21,122 bases of DNA from an uncultured delta proteobacterium (GTDB lineage: Bacteria > Myxococcota_A > Polyangia > Polyangiales > Ga0077539): the NCBI GenBank assembly GCA_903860995.1, contig CAIOSS010001096.1, positions 1 through 21,122 on the forward strand, in the 5' to 3' direction. Of the stretch, positions 1-7,463 are shown piece after piece; positions within the stretch are counted from its first letter, which is position 1, and each line of letters opens with the position of its first letter. The notes below the pieces were generated by a model. It had not been told where the DNA came from and ran no database searches. It saw only the letters and a program-made list of their open reading frames with translations. A program made the position numbers and the translations under genes.

Positions 1-178
1 CGCCGACGACGCGATCGCGACCCTGCACGAGGCCGCGCAGGGGGCGCACCGCGAACTCGATCGCCTGGCGACCGACGCGCTCCGCACCGCGGCGCGCAAG
101 GGCAAGCGCGTGGTCGACCGCGCCGTCGCGCGGCAGGTGGTAGCCAGCGACGCAACGCGCGAAGAGAGCGATCGATGA
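1..178 (+). CDS. 3' end of an unknown protein gene (partial)
   Basis: The frame that ends at TGA 176-178 is open to the left edge, giving 58 residues. They are rich in Ala, Arg and Asp and probably helical: the segment with HEAAQGAHRELDRLATDALR looks amphipathic and is followed by a basic stretch (ARKGKRVVDRAVARQ). Third codon positions are almost all G or C, as in the confident genes of the window. The stop overlaps the ATG of the next gene (ATGA), so the two are probably cotranslated. I do not recognise the family, and the body of the gene lies outside the window. Confidence 0.6.
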   Translation, partial: ADDAIATLHEAAQGAHRELDRLATDALRTAARKGKRVVDRAVARQVVASDATREESDR

Positions 179-462
179 GTGGGGGCGACGGCCACGGCAG
201 GGCGTCGGCATCGGCGCTCGGCGGGTCGCCCGAGATCGCCGTGCTCGACGGCCTCGGGCACACGCTGCGCATCGCCATCGCGGTGACGCGGGCGCTCAAC
301 CCCGAGCTCGCAGTGCCGTGGTCGGCGGCGTGCCCGCTGCGGGTGAAGGCGGCGACCCTGGTGCTCACGCATGCGGAGTCGCTGCTGTCCGCGCTGGCCT
401 GCTACCGCGAGGTCGTGGACTGCGAGAGTCGCGGCCACGACGACCACGATCTGCCTTTCTGA
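175..462 (+). CDS. Small hypothetical protein, 95 aa
   Basis: The ATG overlaps the stop of the preceding gene by four bases (ATGA), and codon use is strongly GC3-rich throughout, which supports real coding. The first 18 residues are Gly/Ser/Ala-rich and probably disordered. Residues about 20-80 look like helices with alternating hydrophobic positions (AVLDGLGHTLRIAIAVTRAL and a second helix around KAATLVLTHAESLLSALACY). The tail is acidic and His-rich (GHDDHDLPF). There is no signal peptide and no recognised motif. As the second gene of a coupled pair it may act with the product of the upstream gene, but no function can be assigned. Confidence 0.6.
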   Translation: MSGGDGHGRASASALGGSPEIAVLDGLGHTLRIAIAVTRALNPELAVPWSAACPLRVKAATLVLTHAESLLSALACYREVVDCESRGHDDHDLPF

Positions 463-485
463 TCTCCCTCACCCTGGCGGCCACT

Positions 486-503
486 CCCTCACCGCGGTGA
501 GGG
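486..503. terminator. 18-bp perfect palindrome between convergent genes
   Basis: CCCTCACCGCGGTGAGGG reads the same on both strands. It lies 24 bases past the stop of the + strand gene and 140 bases past the stop of the - strand operon. The left arm TCCCTCACC also occurs at 465-473, 20 bases upstream of its copy at 485-493. There is no T-tract, so an intrinsic terminator is only one reading; a binding site for a dimeric regulator is the other. The remainder of 463-643 shows no gene. Confidence 0.35.
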
Positions 504-643
504 GCATCGCCCGACGGCGGCGACCCACCGCGCACGTTGAGGTCCATCGGCGCGACGGCGAACGAGTCGCGGTCGGCTCGATGGACATCAAGCGACAGGC
601 GTCGGCGCGCCGCGCCGTTGATGCCCATCAGCCAGCCGGTGCG

Positions 644-1213
644 CTACGCCATCAACCAGCGCGCCCGGCAACAACATCGCAGCGCGAGCTTGTTGAAGAC
701 CGCAGCGAGCGCCTCCTGTCGGCGCCGATCCACCGCTGCGTCGAGCGCTTCGACCCAGAGGGTGAGCTTGCCGTGCTCGATGCAGGTGATCGCCGGTCGG
801 TCGAGCAGCAGCGCGAAGACGGTGTTCGGCTCCATGACGCGCACGGCCTCGTCGTCGCTGCCGTAGAGCGCCAACGAGAGGGCGTTCTGGGGCAGTAGGT
901 CCAGCTGCCTGGCGAGGCGCTCGGAGCCTCCCACGACGCGCGCGTTCTTGAGCGTCGCGTTCTCCACCGCCGCGACCCTCGCGCGCAGTTCGAGTTCGCG
1001 CCCATGCAGTCGCTCCACGGCGCCGTCGACGCCACGGCTCGTCGTCAGCGTGTGCCACGAGAGGTGCAGAAACAACGTCGGACCCGAGGGGATGGCGGCC
1101 GTCGTCAGGCCGAAGTAGGCCGCCGCGAGGAGGCGGTTGCCCAGCCGTGCGATGGGCGCCGCGTGCGCGTACTTCTTCGTGTAGTCGGGCTGGTAGGTCA
1201 GCGCACGGCGCAC
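644..1213 (-). CDS. Hypothetical protein, 189 aa, last gene of the sensor-kinase operon
   Basis: Codon use is strongly GC3-biased over the whole frame. The proposed start is a GTG that overlaps the 3' end of the upstream kinase gene by 16 bases; there is no later Met before residue 127, so an early start is needed. I see no known domain. Residues 21-52 are mostly hydrophobic (RLLAAAYFGLTTAAIP, then TLFLHLSWHTL) and could form a hairpin or a buried core. Residues 62-90 (AVERLHGRELELRARVAAVENATLK) look like a short coiled coil. The C terminus has three adjacent cysteines (180-182) followed by a basic tail. Being last in a phosphorelay operon that lacks an obvious output protein, it could be an accessory or output component, but this is inference from position only. 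Confidence 0.6.
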   Translation of the reverse strand: MRRALTYQPDYTKKYAHAAPIARLGNRLLAAAYFGLTTAAIPSGPTLFLHLSWHTLTTSRGVDGAVERLHGRELELRARVAAVENATLKNARVVGGSERLARQLDLLPQNALSLALYGSDDEAVRVMEPNTVFALLLDRPAITCIEHGKLTLWVEALDAAVDRRRQEALAAVFNKLALRCCCRARWLMA

Positions 1214-2736
1214 TCGACCGACACGCGGAGCCCGCCCTCGGTGTCAAAGCGAAGGTCTGCTCGGAGCTGCCTGCTCAGGGAGCGGACCAGCTGCATCCCG
1301 AGGGAGTTCGACGCTTGCGCGTGCGAGAGAGGGGCGACGCCAGGCCCGGAGTCGCTGACGGCGAGATGGACCCGCCCGCCCATCGAGCGCACTTCGACGA
1401 GCACATCGCATTCGTCTCCCGTGCGTCGGGGCCTCGTGTCGCCCTCGGCTCGCACGAGCCCATGCTTGAAGGCGTTGGTGATGAGTTCGTTCAGGATCAG
1501 CCCGAGCGGCGTCGCGACATCGATCGAGACCGCGAGGGGCTCGGCCTGCACAGAGAGGCGCGCTCGGGGCCCGTGGGCGCCTCGCAGCATGCTACCGAGG
1601 CTCCGCGCGTACTCGCCGAGGTCGATCTCCTCGAGCGACTCGTGCCCGTACAGCTGCTCGTGAACCATCGCCATCGAGCGCACCCGCCCGATGCTCTCCT
1701 GGAGCGGAGCCCGCACCTCCGGCTCCTGACACTGTTCGCATTGCAGGCGCAGCAAGCTCGAGACGATCTGCAGGTTGTTCTTCACGCGATGGTGAATCTC
1801 CTTGAGGAGGGTCTCCTTCTCGCGGAGCGACCGCTGGATGACCTCGAGCGCGGCGATCCGAGCGCTCACGTCCGTCACGCTGGCCATGACGTGTTCGTGC
1901 CCGTTCAGCATGACGCGGGCGAGCCGAACTTCCGTGTGCAGCTGAGTCCCGTCACGGCGGACCGCGATCCACTCGGCACCCGGCGCGGAATTCACTGCCG
2001 CGATTCGATCGGGGTCGATCGTGCCCGCGGGGGCGTGCTCGACGAATGCGGGGAGCAGATCAACCACCGCGCGCCCCTCGAGCGCGTCCGACTGATAACC
2101 GAACACCGAGATCGCCGCGCGGTTGCCTCGCACGACGCGAGACGTGCGATCGATCATGAGGAGCGCTTGCGGAGCAAGGTTGAACAGATCATCGAAGCGA
2201 CCCTCGCTCGCCTTGAGTTCGCTCGTACGATCGACCACCTGAACCTCGAGGTCCTGGCGATGTTGGGCGAGTTCGAGAAACACGCGCACCTTCGCCAGGA
2301 GCATCGACGGGTTGTACGGCTTGACGATGTAATCGACCGCGCCGGCCGTGTAGCCCTTGAAGACGTGGTTTTCGTCGGAGTACGCCGCGGTGACGAAGAT
2401 GACCGGAGTGCGGCTGGTCGCCGGGTCTGCCAGCAGAATCTCGGCGAGCTCGTAGCCATCCATCCCAGGCATCTGCACGTCCAGGATCGCCAGCGCAAAG
2501 CGGTGCCGGAGCGAGGCCGCCAGAGCCTCTTCGCCGCTGGTGGCCTTGATGATCCGCACGGGAATTCCAGCCAGCACGCGCTCGAGCGCGAGCAGGTTCG
2601 CCGGCTTGTCGTCGACCGCGAGAATGCACGCCTCGTCCCGCGTCGACTTCGGGGAGGAGCCACGCGCATCCGAGCCTGCGGTGCCTCCCGTGGCGCCCGG
2701 CGCTCCGGAATCGTAAGTCGGTGCGAGTCGGCTCAC
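1198..2736 (-). CDS. Receiver-PAS-HisKA_2 sensor histidine kinase
   Basis: This 512-residue protein is probably a soluble kinase controlled by an N-terminal receiver. Residues 1-35 are low complexity. The receiver (about 36-155) has the acidic pair D42-D43, phosphoacceptor D86 (LAILDVQMPGMDG) and K139 (VKPYN). A PAS domain follows (about 178-295), then a HisKA_2 dimerisation box with LLKEIHHRVKNNLQ (probable phospho-His H315), and an HATPase domain with the N-box LNELITNAFKHG (416-426), SDSGPG (461-466) and SLGMQLV (478-484). No membrane segment is visible. The GTG start overlaps the cheR stop by four bases (GTGA), indicating translational coupling. HisKA_2 kinases with N-terminal receivers can be phosphorelay intermediates: the receiver could take phosphate from one of the upstream hybrid kinases. 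Confidence 0.93.
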   Translation of the reverse strand: MSRLAPTYDSGAPGATGGTAGSDARGSSPKSTRDEACILAVDDKPANLLALERVLAGIPVRIIKATSGEEALAASLRHRFALAILDVQMPGMDGYELAEILLADPATSRTPVIFVTAAYSDENHVFKGYTAGAVDYIVKPYNPSMLLAKVRVFLELAQHRQDLEVQVVDRTSELKASEGRFDDLFNLAPQALLMIDRTSRVVRGNRAAISVFGYQSDALEGRAVVDLLPAFVEHAPAGTIDPDRIAAVNSAPGAEWIAVRRDGTQLHTEVRLARVMLNGHEHVMASVTDVSARIAALEVIQRSLREKETLLKEIHHRVKNNLQIVSSLLRLQCEQCQEPEVRAPLQESIGRVRSMAMVHEQLYGHESLEEIDLGEYARSLGSMLRGAHGPRARLSVQAEPLAVSIDVATPLGLILNELITNAFKHGLVRAEGDTRPRRTGDECDVLVEVRSMGGRVHLAVSDSGPGVAPLSHAQASNSLGMQLVRSLSRQLRADLRFDTEGGLRVSVECAVR

Positions 2737-3578
2737 CGGACGGCCCTCTTCTTGTAAATTCTCGCGCGCTCGTCGACCGTGTCGAAGCGGTCTGACACCG
2801 CGGTGAACGAGAGCGACTCGTTGTCGCCGAGGCAGAGAAAACCGCCGTTATCCAGGCTCTCCCAGAACATCTCGAGGGCTTGATCCTGCAAGTCGCGGTT
2901 GAAATAAATCAACACGTTCCGGCACACGACGAGCTGCATCTCGCCGAACGATCGGTCCATCGCGAGGTTGTGCCGCGCGAAGGTGACGTTCTTCCGTAGC
3001 CTCCCGTCCATCGCCGCCGCGTCGTTGCCCGCAAGGTAGTAGTCCGAGAGCGAGTGCGGCCCGCCGGATTCCCGGTAGTTGCGCCCCCCCCGCAGGACGA
3101 TTTCGAGCGGGTATACCCCCGTCCTGGCGGTCTCGAGGGCCGACGCGCTCAGGTCCGTCGCGTAGATTCTCGAGCGCTCGTACAGCCTGCTCTCCGCCAG
3201 GATGATCGCGAGTGAGTACAACTCCTCGCCCGTCGCGCAGCCGGCGTCCCAGACCTTCACGTGGGGCCACGTCCGCAGCATCGGAATCACCCGCTCGCGC
3301 AGGGACGCGTAGAAACCCGGATCGCGAAAGAGCGCGGTCACGTTGACCGAGAAGTACCCGACCAGCTTGTAGAACGCCGTCGGCTCGCGGAGCACGCGCC
3401 CGGTCAGCTCGGTGACCGTCTGCAGGCCGAGGTCCGCGCGGCACTGCTCCACCCGGCGGAGCACGGTCTCGCGCGCGTACTCTCGAAAGTCGTACCCGTA
3501 CCTCAGGTGCAGCGCCTCCAGGAGCAGCGCGACCTCGATCTGCAGGATGTCCGGTGCCGTTCGGTTCGAGGTCATCAT
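2733..3578 (-). CDS. CheR-type SAM-dependent protein-glutamate methyltransferase
   Basis: CheR enzymes methylate glutamates on chemoreceptors using S-adenosylmethionine. The product is 281 residues, normal for the family. The helical N-terminal domain (to about residue 85) ends in SVNVTALFRDP, the counterpart of the family's NVTxFFRDP. The SAM-binding loop is GCATGEELYSLA (113-124) and the later signature CRNVLIYF is at 219-226. The frame is open to 3731, but that extension only overlaps the end of the upstream kinase out of frame; the ATG-ATG pair at 3578/3575 matches the usual CheR start. No CheB, CheA, CheW or receptor gene is visible, so the target may not be a classic chemoreceptor. CheR proteins are also found with PAS kinases in multi-component sensor clusters. 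The stop overlaps the next gene's GTG. Confidence 0.93.
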   Translation of the reverse strand: MMTSNRTAPDILQIEVALLLEALHLRYGYDFREYARETVLRRVEQCRADLGLQTVTELTGRVLREPTAFYKLVGYFSVNVTALFRDPGFYASLRERVIPMLRTWPHVKVWDAGCATGEELYSLAIILAESRLYERSRIYATDLSASALETARTGVYPLEIVLRGGRNYRESGGPHSLSDYYLAGNDAAAMDGRLRKNVTFARHNLAMDRSFGEMQLVVCRNVLIYFNRDLQDQALEMFWESLDNGGFLCLGDNESLSFTAVSDRFDTVDERARIYKKRAVR

Positions 3579-3640
3579 GCTCGGTGAGCGGTTTGACGCG
3601 TGCGCGTGCGCCGCAGCAGGTGAGAGCCGTTCATCCACGG

Positions 3641-6600
3641 TCAGCGAAAGAGAAGCACCCGCATCAGCGACGCCAGCCGGTCGGGATCCACCGGCTTGCT
3701 CAGGTAGTCCGTGCAGCCGGCGTCGATGCACTTCTGCCGGTCTTCCCGCATGGCCTTCGCGGTCAGCGCGACCACCGGGAGCCGCGCGAACCGCGGCTGC
3801 AGCCGCAGTCTCCGCGCCGCCTCGTAGCCGTCCATCACCGGCATCATCATGTCCATCAGCACCAGGTCGGTGTCCGGTTGCTCGTCGAGCAGCGCCAGGG
3901 CGCGCTCGCCGTTCTCGGCCTTGATCGGATGAATCCCGTGCGCGGCCAGCAGCCGGGCCATCGCGAACATCGTCCGCATGTCATCCTCGACGATGAGGAC
4001 CTTCTTGCCTCGCAGCGGCTCGTCGGACTCCCGCAGATGCATGATCGCCCGCCGCTTGTCCTCGGGTAGCTCGCGCACGACCCGGTGCAGGAAGAGCGCG
4101 ACCTCGTCGATCAGCCGCTCTTGCGAGCGCACGTCCTTGATGATGATCGAATCCGAGTAGTTTCGGAGGAAGATCTCCTCCTCCACGGTCAGATCGCGCA
4201 CCGTGTGGACGATGACCGGGGGCATCGCCACCCGCTCGCCCGCGAGCTGCTCGAGCATCTCGACGCCCTGCATGTCCGGCAGCCCGAGGTCCATCACCAG
4301 CAGGGCGAAGCCCCCGGTGCGCAGCGCCTCGATGGCCTCCCGCGCGGTGCCCACGGCCTGCACCTTCACGTTGCCGTTGCCGATCACCCGCGCGGTCTCC
4401 TGCCGCATGAGCACGTCGTCCTCGACCACCAGCACGCGCTTGTCGGCGTGGGACGAGGCGGACTCCAGGCGACGCAGTACGTCGTCGATCTGCTCCCGCG
4501 CGATGGGCTTCGGCGCATACCCGATGGCGCCGATTCCCAGGTTCGTGGTGCTCGCGGGCTCGGCCGAGACGATGTGCACGGGGATGTGCCGCAGCGAGAC
4601 GTCCTGCTTGAGCGCAGTGAGCACGGACCATCCGTCCATGCCCGGGAGCTCAATGCCGAGCACCACCCCGTGCGGTCGATGCTCGAGCGCGAGCTCGAGA
4701 CCCTCTTCTCCCGTCGCGGCGTGCAGGCACTTGAACCCCCGCTGCCGCACGTGACCGACGAGCAGCTTCGAGAAGCGCAGGTCGTCCTCGATCAACAGAA
4801 TGACCCGATCGTGCTCGTCGAGCGCGTCGCGGTCGTCCTCGAGCGGAGAGCGGGCGCGCGCCGCGTCGGAGGGCGCCGGACGCCCCGCGGAGGGCACGTT
4901 GGCGCTCGCCGCCGCACCAGTCGCAGTCGACGGCGCGCCCGCCTGGCGATCGCTGGCGGTGAACGTCGCGGCGCTCGCGCGCGGCGTCGCCGAGCGCCCC
5001 TCGGCGGGGCCGAGGAACTCGGGCAGGTAGATCGTGAACGTCGAGCCGCGGCCGAACTCGCTGACCAGCTGGATCTCTCCGCCGAGCAGGTTCGCCAGCT
5101 CGCGTGAGATCGACAGCCCGAGGCCCGTTCCGCCGAAGCGCCGACGGTCGCCCGAATCGGCCTGCTGAAACGCCTCGAACACGAGCCGCTGCTTGTCCGC
5201 CGGGATCCCGATTCCGCTGTCGGCGACGTGGACCGCGAACGCCCGGCTCGGATCGAGCCCGCTCCGCGACAGCCGAACCCCCGCCGCCGGTCGCGCGAAC
5301 GTCACGGTCACGCCGCCCTTCTCCGTGAACTTGATCGCGTTGCCGATGAGGTTCTTCAGGATCTGCCCGAGGCGTTGGGCGTCCAAGACCACGGTCGCGG
5401 GGGCGCTGGCGTCGACCACCACCTCGAGCGAGAGGCCCTGCGCCCGCGCCATGTGATCAAACTGCGAGACGAGCGAGCGCGCGACGTCCGCGAGGTCGAC
5501 CTCACCGAGGCGCAGCTCCATCTTGCCCGCCTCGATTTTGGACAGATCCAGGATCTCGTTGATGAGATTGAGCAGGTCGCTGCCGCTCTCGTAGATGACC
5601 CGCGCGGACTCGACCTGCTCGACATCGAGGTTGCCCGGACCGTTGTCACGCAGCGAGCGTGCGAGCAGGAGCAGGCTGTTGAGCGGGGTGCGCAGCTCGT
5701 GGGACATGTTCGCGAGAAACTCGGACTTGTACTTGCTCGCGAGGCCGACCTCTTCGGCCTGCGCGGCGAGCGTTCGCCGGGCCTCCTCGGTCTCGCTGCG
5801 CTGCCGCTCGAGCAGCTCGTTCTTCTGTTGTAGTTCGGTGTTCGCGAGCTCGATCTCGGCCTGCTGGGCCTTGAGCTTCTGATCGGAGAGCCGGAGCGCC
5901 GCCGTCTGCTCTTCGAGCTCGGCGTTGGTGTTGTGGAGGGACTCCTGCTGCGCCTCGAGCTCGGCGGCGAGCTGCTGCGCCCGCGAGAGCGCCGCGGCGA
6001 CGCGCTCGCGGGCCATCGAGGCCTCCACCGCGACCGCGATGATGACCGCGGCCTGGCGCAGGTAGTCCAGGGCCGTGTCCGACAGGCGCGCGAGCGAGGC
6101 GAGCTCGATCATCCCGCGCACCGAGCCCTCGAACGTGAGGGGGGTCACGCAGAGGTAGCGGGGCGGGGCCTCGCCGAGGCCCGAGCCCACCCGGACGTAG
6201 TCGTCGGGGAGATCGGACACCAGGATCTGCTTGCCCTCGAGCGCGGCCTGGCCGACCAGGCCCTCCCCCGGCAGAAACCGGGTCGGAACGCCCTTGCGTC
6301 GGGTGTACGCGTGGCTCGCGAGCAGGGTCAGCGCGCGCCCGTCGCCCTCGATCTCCTGCGAGTAGAACGCCCCGACCTGCGCGCCAGTGTATTCGGCCAG
6401 CTCCGAGATGATCCGGCGGGCGAACTCGCTCGTCACGAACTGCTGTTGAAAGACGGTGTTCAGCCTCGCGATGCCGGTGAACATCCAGTCCTTCGCGTCG
6501 CGCTCGAGCTCAGCCTTGCGGGCCAGCGTGACGTCGCGCACCGTGCCCAGGGCGCCGAGCAGGCCCCCGTCGGCGTCGCGGTAGACCGTCGTGGTCAACA

Positions 6601-7453
6601 GCACATGGGCGCGGGTGCCATCACGGTGCAGGAGCACGAGGGGCACGTCCTGCACGCTCCCCTCCGCGAGCGCGCGCTCGTGCGCGCGTCGGGCAAGCTC
6701 GGGTTCAGAGAACAGCGAAGAGAAGCTCGCGCCGAGCAGCTGCTCTCGCGTCGCGCCGGTCTTCCGCTGGGTCGCGCCGTTGAGGTCGATGAGGTTGCCA
6801 TCGGGATTCACCGCGAACAACGGCTCGACCGAACTCTCGATCAGGTTGCGGGCCTCGGTGGCCCTGCGCCCGGCCAGCGCCTCGGCTCGGCGCGACTCGG
6901 TGACGTCCCGCACGGTGACGAGCACCTCGCGCGGGGCGTCGCCGACGGCGTCGAGCAGCGCGGCCGAGACCGTGACCTCCCGGGCGGCCCCGGCGCGTCG
7001 GAGCGACAGCGTGATCTCCCGCGCGGACCCGCGCGAACGGGCCTTGTCGAGCGCCGTCAGCGCAGCCTCGCCGTCGGTGAAGTGCGCCGCGAACGCCGAG
7101 CCCAGGAGCGCCTCTCGCGGGACGCCGAGCAGCGCCACGGCGGCCTGGTTCGCCCGGGTCAACGTCCCCTCGTGCGAAACGAGCAGCACGGGCTCGATCC
7201 AGCGCTCGATCACCCCGCGCGCGAAGGTGGTCGCCCCCTCCTCGGCGCCGCGCGCCTGCCGTACTTCGGCGTTGGACCGATGGGCGTAGCGCCATCCGAG
7301 CGCGAGGGCGGTCAACGACACGGCGGTGAGGCCGAACCACGCCGCCGCGCTCGGTGGGGCGCTGGTCGCCAGCACGAGGGCGGCGCCCGCGATCGCGACA
7401 CCCGGTGCGACAAGGCCCGAAGGAGAAAGATGGTTCACTGGATCCGTTCTCAT
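3641..7453 (-). CDS. Membrane-linked hybrid histidine kinase, PAS-PAS-GAF-HisKA-HATPase-REC-REC-REC, 1270 aa
   Basis: Two hydrophobic segments near the N terminus (about 14-32 and 37-54) form a membrane hairpin. They are followed by PAS domains (about 78-190 and 200-315), a GAF domain (about 340-480), a Gln/Glu-rich coiled coil (485-570), HisKA with FLANMSHELRTPLN (phospho-His H585), and HATPase with NLIGNAIKFTEKGG (701-714), DSGIGIP (745-751) and GGTGLGL (774-780). After a Ser/Ala-rich linker (815-880) come three receivers. REC2 has D1055 (VMDLGLPDMQG). REC3 has D1201 (LMDMMMPVMDG), T1231 and K1253. REC1 has Gly at 933 where the phosphoacceptor Asp belongs (VVLGIELPGMDG), while keeping the acidic pair and K982. 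The gene starts 10 bases after the upstream kinase stop; the ribosome site is weak, and a GTG at codon 6 is an alternative start. It is a classical multi-step sensor; the signal is unknown. Confidence 0.95.
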   Translation of the reverse strand: MRTDPVNHLSPSGLVAPGVAIAGAALVLATSAPPSAAAWFGLTAVSLTALALGWRYAHRSNAEVRQARGAEEGATTFARGVIERWIEPVLLVSHEGTLTRANQAAVALLGVPREALLGSAFAAHFTDGEAALTALDKARSRGSAREITLSLRRAGAAREVTVSAALLDAVGDAPREVLVTVRDVTESRRAEALAGRRATEARNLIESSVEPLFAVNPDGNLIDLNGATQRKTGATREQLLGASFSSLFSEPELARRAHERALAEGSVQDVPLVLLHRDGTRAHVLLTTTVYRDADGGLLGALGTVRDVTLARKAELERDAKDWMFTGIARLNTVFQQQFVTSEFARRIISELAEYTGAQVGAFYSQEIEGDGRALTLLASHAYTRRKGVPTRFLPGEGLVGQAALEGKQILVSDLPDDYVRVGSGLGEAPPRYLCVTPLTFEGSVRGMIELASLARLSDTALDYLRQAAVIIAVAVEASMARERVAAALSRAQQLAAELEAQQESLHNTNAELEEQTAALRLSDQKLKAQQAEIELANTELQQKNELLERQRSETEEARRTLAAQAEEVGLASKYKSEFLANMSHELRTPLNSLLLLARSLRDNGPGNLDVEQVESARVIYESGSDLLNLINEILDLSKIEAGKMELRLGEVDLADVARSLVSQFDHMARAQGLSLEVVVDASAPATVVLDAQRLGQILKNLIGNAIKFTEKGGVTVTFARPAAGVRLSRSGLDPSRAFAVHVADSGIGIPADKQRLVFEAFQQADSGDRRRFGGTGLGLSISRELANLLGGEIQLVSEFGRGSTFTIYLPEFLGPAEGRSATPRASAATFTASDRQAGAPSTATGAAASANVPSAGRPAPSDAARARSPLEDDRDALDEHDRVILLIEDDLRFSKLLVGHVRQRGFKCLHAATGEEGLELALEHRPHGVVLGIELPGMDGWSVLTALKQDVSLRHIPVHIVSAEPASTTNLGIGAIGYAPKPIAREQIDDVLRRLESASSHADKRVLVVEDDVLMRQETARVIGNGNVKVQAVGTAREAIEALRTGGFALLVMDLGLPDMQGVEMLEQLAGERVAMPPVIVHTVRDLTVEEEIFLRNYSDSIIIKDVRSQERLIDEVALFLHRVVRELPEDKRRAIMHLRESDEPLRGKKVLIVEDDMRTMFAMARLLAAHGIHPIKAENGERALALLDEQPDTDLVLMDMMMPVMDGYEAARRLRLQPRFARLPVVALTAKAMREDRQKCIDAGCTDYLSKPVDPDRLASLMRVLLFR

Positions 7454-7463
7454 TTTCTAGAAC

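Noticed and set aside
2733..3578. A chemotaxis operon.
   Set aside because: CheR is the only chemotaxis protein; no CheA, CheW, CheB, CheY or receptor gene is in the window.
3579..3731. Longer start for cheR at 3731.
   Set aside because: The extension reads the end of the upstream kinase gene out of frame, and CheR homology begins only after the ATG pair at 3578/3575.
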